Position numbers and translations under genes: made by a program | Source of the DNA: Amanita rubescens | Lineage: Eukaryota > Basidiomycota > Agaricomycetes > Agaricales > Amanitaceae | NCBI GenBank assembly: GCA_015039365.1 | Contig: WION01000055.1 | Location: forward strand, 1 to 64,000 | Reading direction: 5' to 3' | DNA: 64,000 bases | Notes under the pieces: generated by a model | The model's input: the letters and a program-made list of their open reading frames with translations, nothing else | The model's database searches: none | What the model was told of the DNA's origin: nothing | Part shown: positions 10,273 through 20,194 of the stretch, one piece after another | Layout: each line of letters starts with the position of its first letter | Position numbering within the stretch: position 1 is the first letter of the stretch

Positions 10273-12130
10273 ATGTCTGTTCGACGTTCTACTCGACAGC
10301 ACGTACCAGCCCGGAACCCCGAAGAGAGGATGATGCCTCTCATGAGCCGAGCCTCCACCTCAACCAGATCCGAAGGATCTTCCATTGATCATAACGCCGC
10401 GCCTATGTCCCATACCCATACCAACCCACCTATTCCATCCCTTGACACCGCCGACGCCGCGTCTGTATCCCACACCAATCTAGGTGTCAGGGAAGGGGGG
10501 AACGACGATCCTTTGCCAACGCCAGCCCAACCGAGAGGTATGTCGGGAGAGAATAACTGCGCACCCGTCGCTCCTCCTGCTTTGCCCGCGTCTCAACCAG
10601 ACGATCACCCAATCGAAGGGAAAGACTGGAGGGAAATGCTCGTTTACACGACTGGATTCGGAGACAATGTTTTCCAGGAGTTGTTGCGTAAAGCTGCAGA
10701 CGGGGGTCAAGTGTTCAAGAGCAGTGTCATTGGAGGGATGCGGGTCCAAGGGGTGCATATCACGCCCGCGACAGATCGTCCGTCATCGGGGAGAACGGTA
10801 GAGAATAATCCTGGTCCGACCCCTGCGACGCAGGCGCGTATCCCGCCCGCGACGGATCGTCCTTCACCAGGGAGAAATGTAGAGAACCCTTCTGGGCAGA
10901 GTGTGTCGATGAATCTGGAAAGACCAGAAACAGTTCCAGGCACTCAAGCCCAAACGACGGGGGCGTCGGCTCTTGGGGCTGCGGTTTCAGACGAGAATGT
11001 AGAGGCTCCCTCGTGTGGAAGCCTTGGCAATCTAGAAGATGATCTAGCAATCGTTGCCGTCGGCCTTCAAAGCGCCACTGGTGAAACCGAGGAAGTTGTG
11101 ATATCGATGAAAGTGGACTCTTGCCCTAGTGTTGCCCAGGTCATCGATCACTTGAAGGAGATTGAGGAGGCCCAAACCTATGATTTACGTCAACGGCTGG
11201 AACCCATGTCGTCGAAAGATGTTGAAATACGCACTGCGAAAAAACCTATGCCTACCCATCAGGTCGCGGAGTTGCGGGGCAAGTGGTGCAAGTGGGGCGA
11301 TAAGTCGCAAGTGTTGGGAAGGCTGAATGAAGTGGAGAACATGCGCCGTCTGGCGCCATGCATGACTTGCCAAGAAGCAGATGACATTCGGAGAGCTGCA
11401 GGCCGTGATGTTTCACCCTCTGCTCCAATCTTCGTTTTGTATCTATTTGAACTTAAGGTTAGTAACCCATCCCGCGACTTGATGTTCTTTACACGTACGT
11501 TCTATCCAGGGCAACTCCGACGCCGACTTGTACGGCAGAAACGACGTTGAGGAAGGTTCGATGGCTAGAGCTTCGCACGCAAGCCGTGGCGCGGTTCCTG
11601 AATTGAACAAGGACGTCTTGAGTTATCTGAACGCGGTGATCGATAAGGAGGATTTGGGGGTATACCAACGCCACGTATTTGATCAACGAGCAGGTCAGGG
11701 GGCCTATCCGATTATCATCTTTGCGAGGCTGGTGGAGCACGCATGCGAAACGTTGAAGATAACATATAGCCGTGGCGGCTCGATACACATCCCGGTGAAG
11801 ATGGGGAATGGACCGTCAATTTCGATCAGGGACATTGTGCAGTTTTATCGCCTCAAGTTTCCCGCGGATTTGGCCCCTGCACCCTCCACCTTTGGCAACC
11901 ATAGATCAATCTACTTGCGAGCGAAAATATGTGTCGCAAACCTAGAAAAACGAGAATTGACCGAAGAGGATCAGACGATTTTACGTTCACTGAAGGAAAT
12001 ATTGCTTACCCCCTTAAATGAGCTTGCCATGGTGCGAGCAGAAGCGTATGGGTCTCTCAGTGCGTTTAAAGCACGGGTCGAGAAGTTGGAGAAGAGGTTC
12101 CATAACAAAACGAAGGCGAAGGATGATTGA
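10273..12130 (+). CDS. Protein of unknown function, divergent partner of the integrase gene
   Basis: Two exons, 10273-11457 and 11510-12130, are joined by a 52-nt intron (GTTAGT...CCAG, phase 0) and give 601 aa. The N-terminal 270 residues are low-complexity (Pro, Ser, Thr, Asn). They include an imperfect repeat of about 27 residues at about 162-210 (TPATDRPSSGRTVENN / PPATDRPSPGRNVEN). The middle has charged helical sequence and a CMTC pair. The C-terminal exon is ordered (LNKDVLSYLNAVIDKEDL, IIFARLVEHACETLKITYS) and ends in a basic coiled-coil-like tail. I do not recognise the family. Its position head-to-head with the integrase suggests either cargo or an accessory gene of the same element. 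The ATG at 10,273 was chosen because the longer open frame starts with a non-ATG codon. Confidence 0.7.
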
Positions 12131-12207
12131 TTTGTTAAGATATACGTAGTGAACGTATAGACTTATATATATATATACACCCCCCTCGAGGTAGAGAAAA
12201 AGTGGTC

Positions 12208-12552
12208 AGAATATTATCTTTGGTTTGCGTTGGAGGACAGCTTCCGGCTCTAGCAGACGCAACATCTTTGCTATTCTGGTCCTGCGATTTGGATCAGATG
12301 CCATTATCTTTCGGAATGATAAACGCTAAACGGATTGACTCACATGGGTACTTTGACTTCATGATCCATTAGCAAGTGTTCTAGTATTGGCCGTGCTCCA
12401 GCATTGGGATGGTCTTGCTTGAAATCCCTTATTTTAACCTCTAGCTCTTCGTCGGTCAGTGAAGCACTTCGAGCGCTTTGCAATCCCCATGATCTGCGCA
12501 ATTGCCGAAACTTCCTCAACCTATGATGTTCAATTGAGTGTACGACTCGCAA
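12208..12552 (-). pseudogene. 5' fragment of a second DDE integrase gene
   Basis: The minus-strand frame reads FRQLRRSWGLQSARSASLTD then LEVKIRDFKQDHPNAGARPI, the region before the catalytic core in this family. Intron 12282-12343 (62 nt, GTGAGT...GCAG) continues it in phase into VPMTRIAKMLRLLEPEAVLQ, which is the expected continuation. A stop follows at about 12,208 and no D-D-E core is found downstream. It is a truncated copy from a different subfamily than the gene at 7,692-10,164. Confidence 0.7.
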
Positions 12553-13890
12553 AATGGATGTTATTACCCAAGTCCATATACGTTCGTGTCGTAGAAATCC
12601 TGCAATTCGCGTACGATAACCTTATCGTTGAACCCATGTTTCCATAATCTTTTCGTACGTCTTTTCAGCTCATCCATATTCGGCGCTGCTTCAATTGTTA
12701 GAACCAGATTATAATAGGATCAAGCAAACATACGTAGCGGCTTGCGTTGATGAGGCATGGTAGTGAGCAAATTTTTGTGCTCCCAGGCTAGGGTTTGGGA
12801 GAGCATATGATGCGGACATCCCCAATTGGACGATGTTTAAGAGCGGGGCGGTATTACCATTTAAGTCATATTGTTGATGATGGTGGGTTCGACTGGCAAA
12901 GGGAGGGCGATGACAATGTCGTAAAACTTATACATCAATATGAGAGGGCGGGCGAGGAACTATCGCGTTAAGCACTTACGGGTTCGCATGAATGGGTTCC
13001 GGCTTGATCGATCGATGGGGCGGGATGGCGATCGATCGTTGATGCGTTGAAGGGCCGAGGCGGCAGCGTCGCGTTTAAACAGAGGGCTGTATAATCTCGT
13101 TATTCAGTAAGGGAATAACCAGATTGAATAGAACTAGCTAACGGGAACCCATGCTTACCTTCGTGTGGCCGTCTCAGAGGCGTTGTTCTGGAATCATGAT
13201 GACTTGGAACAGGGTCGCCGGCGAGTCCTTAGACTTGCTGCTTCTTCGCTTGTCCTGTAATACAGGCGAGATGATACGTTTAGGGAGGCGGCCAAAGTTT
13301 TCCGCCTCCCAGTAAACCTGTAGATCGCGTTAACCAGTGCGGGGAACGACAAATTTTAGAACTGACGTGCGCTGACGTGCGCTGTGGCACTCCCTCAATC
13401 TACGCGTCGACCGTGACCACCACCAGCATCATTTTCAATAGTCTTCTTTGCATTAACAAAAAGATGGACGCCGGGACTACCAAGTGGGTACGATTTATCG
13501 GATTACATTCGGTACTATGCTAGATATTGCTTACATTCGACCTCACCCATGATGGGGGGCGAAAGAAAAAGCTTCGTGGGCTTGAACGGCCCTATTTAAG
13601 ACGGTTTGACCCGACACAGTTTGGTCGCGTCAACAACATCCACGTGGGACGTATTTAAGCATCCAGCCGAAGCTTAATTCTCCTTTCGTCTTACCACTTG
13701 TAAACGTACCGTACGCTTCGTTATCGTATAATATTACTAGCGAGAGTTTTATAATTGTTCGTAAGTATAGTTTAACAAGGGAGAATAATGCAAAGAACGT
13801 ACCAGCGGAGCTGGCAAACCAAAGATGGCGTTGAGAGACGTGGGCTGACCTAGTCCTTTCACAGCTAAAAAACGCCCGGGATTGTCAAAC
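12553..13890. other. No gene recognised
   Basis: I see no supported gene. The stretch has CGATCGAT-rich sequence near 13,010-13,040, a doubled CTGACGTGCG near 13,363-13,384 and AT-rich sequence near 13,720-13,790 that may belong to the promoter of the SPT5-like gene. Confidence 0.55.
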
Positions 13891-16800
13891 ATGGACGCGC
13901 AGGTGAGACTAGCGCTTGCTTTGCGGGATACGCGCTCAGAGCGTATATTAGAGGGCCAAAAGACCCAATAGCTTAGAACGCGACGATAATCGGAAGAAGC
14001 AAAGATTTACGGTAACAGTTCCCTGTCGAATTCAAGTCCAGTTGCTCAACGAGTTCCTCAAAGGCTAACGTTTGTGAATTTCTGGACATCGAAGCATCAG
14101 AAGTTGATTCCGCAGAGGAAGAGGGAACTGTGTCGGATATTGAGGGTACGTGCCTTGAAAAGTGCATGGATAGAGATTGACGATGATAGAGAAAGAATTT
14201 TTTATTAATGATGAGGAAGAAAATGCAGACGAGGCCTCGTCTTTGTCAAATGTAGACGATATCGCATGTATGTGTCAAGATAGTATAAATGTTGAGGTAT
14301 ACAGGGGAACTGACGGAACTATAGCGGTTCTCAGCGATTTTGGTAGCATGAACGGCGACTCCGAGGTTTCGGCGATGGATAGCAATGTTGGGAGGGGCGT
14401 GGATTATCGCTTGGCAGCCGTCATTGATCGATACGAGGACCAGGCATCTGCAGATTCGGAAGAAGACCTCGATCGCTACGAGGACCAGACATCTGCAAAT
14501 CCAGAAGATCTCTCGATAAACAAGGAAGTGGAAAGGATAGCAGAGCGTCTGATGAGGATGCCGACGTCCAATGATCCTGGCATTTGGAGGGTTCGAGTCC
14601 GAGTGTGTATATACTCACGACTTTGACTATATCCGTTAATAACTCCACTTTCCAGGATGGAACGGAACAAGATAGTTTTTTCCTTCTAAATGATCGACTT
14701 AAAGTGCGACCACAGTGGGCTAGCTCCGTTTTTCTGCCGCCTGCCAGCAAACAATGGATCTGCGTGGAATCGGATTCCCTGAACAATGTAGAACAGCTCT
14801 GCCTCAATTTGTCTACGTTCCCCCACCCTCTGCAAATTCATTTCGTGCCTGTCGAGGAACGAACACATTGGCTCGGTTGGCGCCCCACGAAGGATGCGAT
14901 AGCTGCTCCTGGATGGGTCAGATTGAAAAGAAAACAGGAGTTACAGGACTTGATATCGCAGGACCCGAAAATCGACCCGAGGATCGTGAAATACGCAAAT
15001 GACTTGGCATGGATACCCGCGTCGAGGGACGATTCCTTGGTCAACATCTGCGTCGTTCCTCGCTTAGCGGTCACGGTTAGGACAGGCAAAGGTGATAAGA
15101 AACGGGCAAAAAGAAAAGTGTTGCCTCGACTGCTCCAACCCATTGTGGTGGGTGAACCCGAGCACGTAAAGCATGCCGCCCCTGTGATGAATCCCAACGT
15201 CTGGTGGGACCCGAAGACTCGGTATGATTTTGAGAAAATCGGACCAGGCATATATCAGATGTACAAGCATGGGACGAAAAAACCGCTTAAGAATGCGGAT
15301 GATTTTGTGCCACCGTTTAGCTTTTTCGTAGTACCCGCCTCGGTGCTACGCTCTGTATCGGTGGATCCGAAGCTGAGCGAACTGAACGTGTTCGCAGAAG
15401 GAATGGCCATCGGAGCGAAACAGTTGTCCTTCGATGCACCGGATCCAGAGTTCATGCGGTGGACCTACGAAAACCATGTTGCCGCACCAGTAGAAATAAG
15501 CCACGTAGTGGAGGTCCGCCAGACTGAGGGCGTGGTACGGGGAATTGTGATAGACATCGTGTTAGGGGAAGTGGTTGTGCAGTTGGATAACACTCAAGAC
15601 ATTGCCGTACATCCGCATCGCGTCCGAAGAATCTACCAAATAGGCGACACGGTAAGGGTGGTAAAGGGTTCCGACCTTGGACGTCAGGGGTGGGTAGTGG
15701 AAATCAAGGAGGGACGGGTTGGAGTATTCGATCGCGATGACAAAGAACAGGTACGTTTCTCATTCTATTAGTTCGACATAAATGAATAACTATGTTTGAA
15801 ACAGTTCCACGTCCAAAGCTGGCAACTGGTTCCATACGATAATTTTGAATGGGGATTGGGTCGGCGGGTGCAAGTAGGAGATACCGTGGATGTCATTAAC
15901 CCCCTCTCCCTTCACTATCTGCAAAGGGGTGTGGTATGCAATGTAACAGACATGGCCGTCGAGGTGATGGGACAAAGCCCAGTTATGAAGGTACGAATAC
16001 AAAATAAGCCGGCGTGCTCAATCTGACGATTCCTTCTAAGTTCTCAGTCCCACATTGGTTTCTAGAACTGCCTGCAACCCTTGCTTCGCATGGATCTGAT
16101 GAGCGTCGTCTTCTTGCTTATTACGATCGCTACGAGGAGCTCGTTGGGACGTGGGTTTGGATAACAGGAAATATTCCGGAGAAAGGGACATACGGAAGGA
16201 TTCAAAAGAGTTTAGGGCAAGAAATGTTACGTGTGGAAGCCAGAACAGGCAACCGCTTTATCGATGTCCACGTTGATTTCCTTATGAATGAAGAGTAAGT
16301 GATGAAGTGAGCGTCGAGTGATGACCGATGTTGATGCATTACAGGGAGGATGATAAAGGTCAAGATCTACGCAAGTATCACGTTGGGCGCTATGAAACGC
16401 CTGCAACAAAGGGCTATCGAATGCCGCGTCGTCCGCAGAGGGTGCCTGAGAGAGCGGCTACACCGGGAGCAGAGGAGCCAGTTCCACCTGAAGAACTTAC
16501 GATGGCGGAACGAGAGGATAATACGATGGCGGAACGAGAGGAAAAAGCAAAAGAAGGGAGAGTAGAACGGTTGGAAACCATGGATGCGCCCCGGGCACCT
16601 TCCGAAGCAGCCGTTGCTTCAAACCTGCATCAGCTACCTCCAAGGCCTCCTCGGATGATATCATACGAAAATCAAGGTAAGCTTTGACCGTATACGTTAA
16701 GTTTAATATTCTTATCATTTTCTCAGTCCTGCCTCCTGATTGGATGACGAAACACAATTTGGTGACAAAGCGCATATGGGCCAACGTCCGTAACAGTGAA

Positions 16801-17127
16801 ACAGAGCCCTTCGAAGGAGGAGGTTTTGCGAGAGGCGCGTATGAAGGCGAAAGGGTACTCATACTGTCTGGCGAACGAGAAGGGGATATAGTCGTCAACG
16901 CAAGGCAGCATTCAATCAAAATACCGCCTAAATTTCTCATCCCGCAGAGACCAACATCGAAGGGTCAGGATGTCATTGTCATTTGTGGGGAGAAAGTGGG
17001 AGAAATATACTTCACCCGCAAGCCAAACGAAGATGGTACATTTCCGCTGGGTCGTCGCGGTTACAAGGGGTCATCGCCCTTATGTACAATCGAAGCTAGC
17101 CGGTTAGCAAGATGTGATCCAAAGTAG
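13891..17127 (+). CDS. SPT5-like transcription elongation protein with several KOW motifs
   Basis: Exons from the acidic N-terminus onward: about 14019-14145, 14190-14602, 14656-15750, 15805-15990, 16041-16294, 16345-16676, 16727-17127; phases agree throughout. A first exon ATGGACGCGCAG at 13,891 before a good GTGAGA donor is the nearest upstream ATG but needs a 116-nt intron, so the start is uncertain. The order matches SPT5: an acidic N-terminus (EFLDIEASEVDSAEEEG, EKEFFINDEEEN), an NGN-like entry (GIWRVRVRDG) and KOW-type stretches (GDTVRVVKGSDLGRQGWVVE, VGTWVWITGNIPEKGTYGRI, GERVLILSGEREGDIVV). A charged linker with MAERED/MAEREE repeats lies before the end. SPT5 binds RNA polymerase II with SPT4. 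This divergent form belongs to an expanded family and need not do so. No C-terminal heptad-like repeats are seen. Confidence 0.8.
14426..14513 (+). repeat. 45-bp in-frame duplication in the SPT5-like gene
   Basis: GATCGATACGAGGACCAG near 14,426 recurs as GATCGCTACGAGGACCAG near 14,471. It encodes DRYEDQASADSEEDL followed by DRYEDQTSANPEDL. The repeat lengthens the acidic N-terminal region without breaking the frame. Confidence 0.85.
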
Positions 17128-18398
17128 ATGAGAAGGACTGGCAAGAACGGTTATCTATTGTCAACGTCGAATGGATGTAGCGGCTTGGCGGGCGAAGTCT
17201 ATGTTGCACGGGACCAGAGAGAGGATGGTTGTTTCCACTAGTTTGTCGTGGCGGTAAATTGCCCAAGTCTGAGCAGGTTAGCAAGATGGGGACCGGAAGT
17301 AGACAATTACGCAATTCTGCGATACAAGTGGATTATCACAGCTCTCTTCTGTATATACCTAACCTATTTATACATATAAATTTATGTCATGTTTTCAAAG
17401 AAGTCAGTAGTTTGTTTTGTTGCAATACCGACACGTACGTACACGTTGTATTGTTAGCGAGGGTGTTTTACTGTACAATACACGACAACTTTTATTGCCA
17501 AAAAAACGCCGGACACGTCGAGTAACAGGTCATATAGGATGTGTATGTTATTTCTTGCTACCCGTACTACTTATACCTAAGACGCAGGTCCCAGACCGAA
17601 GATTTTCCTGCAGGTGAAGTAAAAAATTATTTATAACTTTAAAATGTGCTCATTGGTGTAATTGCCGCTTCCACATGCTCATTGAGGGTTACCGGTTTAC
17701 CTTAGGGTTATGGTACTCTACCCGTCGGGACTGATAGGTTCAGGATGCCACGAATATTGATCGCGACGGATGACGTCACGAGGATGGCGATCACTTTCAG
17801 ATCATCTGATGGTAGATCCATCACGCGATCAGTGGCAATTATAGTGCAGGATGTAACTGACTCCACGTCTTTTATCCCCTTCGTTCATCGTCCGGCTTCC
17901 CCTTTGTGGTGATATGTCTTGGGTAACGGCGGAGGTGTAATTTGCAGGAATCGGAAAATCCCCATGAACGTCTGAGAAAGAAACAGCGTTATGAAGAATA
18001 CGAACCAGATTCGCCTCGCGATTGATGAACTCCTTGATAATCCAAACGAGTTCAGAGATCTTTGCGAAGGCTGGGACGATCAGATGTGTAAGTCCCCTTA
18101 ATGTCCGCACCTAGGTCGAGGAGCCTTTCATTCATAGTAGAAAGCGTAGTAGAAGATGATTTGATAGTACTATACAATACATAGTACAATTCATGACGCC
18201 AAAAAGTCATTTAACCACCTCTTCTGCCGCTGTACTCATACCCACTCTCGTCTTCCGAATTCTCCATAGACTCTCCCAGTAAGTCATCTAGCCATTCTCT
18301 CCAGCCGCCTATCTGATATACATTGCACCGTTTTTACCTCAGACCATACGCCTGAATTCGCCCTGGTCCTTACATTCGATATTAACGACTATCCTCTT

Positions 18399-18552
18399 CC
18401 ACCGCAGCCACCTTCTCGCGGTACTGTGCGGTAAGTCAACTAATCATTGTGTCGCGCCGCATATCTGATTTCAATAGCACCCTTCTACAACCCATCCACC
18501 GCAGCCACCTTCTCGCAGGACTGTCGCGGTAATTCAACTAATCATTGTCTAG
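18399..18552 (+). repeat. About 55-bp direct repeat, 98 bp apart, resembling a copied exon end plus donor
   Basis: ACCGCAGCCACCTTCTCGC at 18,401 recurs at 18,499. Each copy is followed by a short variant tract, GGTAAGTC or GGTAATTC, then AACTAATCATTGT. The first copy could be the 3' end of an exon reading DYPLPPQPPSRGTV before a GTAAGT donor. No complete gene could be assembled. Confidence 0.5.
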
Positions 18553-18699
18553 CACAACAGTTTTCTGCATATACCACATATATAGTATTTTAGATTAACA
18601 TATTTGCACGTCGCACGCAGCTTTCTATACAGGGTGTGTGTAACATAGCCTATTACCATCATCTATATTATGACAAGTCAGCATGAAGATCTAATGATA

Positions 18700-18990
18700 A
18701 ACGGAGTCTGGAGACATCAACGCGTGAAGAATGCGTGGTTCATGCGTGGACAACGAGTGGACAACGAGGGAAGCTGAGCATGTGAATTTTATAATAATGC
18801 ATTGGTCACGCGTGGACGACAGAAAAATATTTTGAGTTCGGCGTGATCATTCATGGATAATGAAAGGAAAAAAAAAAGATAAATGTAAGTTAATGCATGA
18901 TAACTGATGGTCAACGCATTAACCATGCATGATCACGCCGTTCACGCATTATCATGCATGATAATGCGTCAACACGCACGAAGGACAGCT
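18700..18990. repeat. Degenerate GCATGATCACGC-type repeat, right copy (inverted relative to 1-275)
   Basis: Words such as GCATGATCACGCCGTTCACG, CGCATTATCATGCATGATAA and TCATGCGTGGACAACG are the reverse complements of words in 1-275, in reversed order. A poly-A run (near 18,867) interrupts it. It is non-coding. Identity is patchy, so the copies are old or only family members. Confidence 0.7.
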
Positions 18991-20194
18991 ATTTTCTTAT
19001 ATGTGTCCATTTTGACGCAACATACACTATCTGCGAGTCTGCACTCCACCAATGGACCGCCATCATGAGCAAACCAATATCATAAAGGTTACAGTCTGCC
19101 CAACATTTATCTTGTCCGCAGCAAATGGCCTCAAACATTTGTATGTAATAGATCCTCGATACGCCACTTAAAACGCGCATATAGTTAATAGAATATGGGA
19201 CTCCGCCGAGGCTCCCCTGCGCCAAAGCGTACAAAGCAAGCAGAGAACCGGAACCGGAGCTGGCATCAGAAAATTGAACCGCAAGAAGTTTTAGGCCAGC
19301 GTCGCCGACGTGTCTCTTACCGCTTTCCTATTTGCAACTAACCACGATTAGATGTCGAATACCATAGAACTAATTGTAATAAAAACCAGACGATTATAAT
19401 GGATTGCTGGCGGGATTTCGAGCGTGAAAACAGGTTGTGATCTCGGAGGCTCGAGATTCGATTGCTCAGGCGGCACGCGTATGTCGCTCGACCATCATTT
19501 TCTCATAAAATCGACTTGCTTGCGCACATCTGGTTGCCAGTGCTAGCCCACAGTAACTTGTCACCCACCCTCTCTATCTCTAAGTGAGCTAGTAATCTGA
19601 TCAAGTCTAGATCTATTGCCACGCCGGTAACTACTACAACTTGCGGAAAAGTGAAATTTGTGTCACACGTCACACGTTTGATCGTCAGGCTGTCACGTAT
19701 TCCGAGCTACATCCGCATATCGGGTGTCTTTCCCGATCGATTGTCCATCCCTCACGTTACATCCGCTTTTCCGAGTCGAATGAGTTCAGTTTTCTCATCA
19801 ATAGTGTGGGGCTGTGTAGACTGCGCGAGGAAAGAAAGTACGCCAAAAATTAACACGATTCAACGAACCAGCGAGGCCTCGCAGTAACCTGACATCATGA
19901 ATGATATAAGACCAACCAACACATACGTCAGGCGGTGAAAACCTACCCCCTGTTTGATACGACGAGATGCATCCGCTCGGATTGTGATCGGCATTAATTT
20001 TTCTGGTTTAAATCTCGATCACTGAAGCTTTACTTAGAGTGGCGATACAGCGTCGTACGTGAACATCATAGATATGGGCTACTGGCTTGCATTGTTGTAA
20101 ATACATACCTCAAGCTCACGTATCGGGATAATACCATTTGCAATTACAATACTACTACACAGACAACAATTTGTAAATATATTGGCGCAATTAA

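Larger units (their letters stand above)
17128..20194. other. Gene-poor interval between the SPT5-like gene and BRR2
   Basis: No intact gene is supported. A 93-codon minus frame at 17,829-18,110 has a protein-like middle but no family resemblance. At 18,250-18,560 are possible short exon remnants with a local duplication, and 18,700-18,990 is the inverted copy of the left-end repeat. The stretch from 19,235 to 20,194 shows nothing I can name and includes the BRR2 3' flank. Confidence 0.55.

Noticed and set aside
17829..18110. 93-codon minus frame with a Leu/Ile-rich middle as a gene
   Set aside because: No introns, no recognised family and no neighbours that would explain it; left in the gap description.
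19437..19480. Possible tRNA gene near GGCTCGAGATTCGATTGCTC
   Set aside because: A T-loop-like word is present but I could not form the acceptor and anticodon stems.
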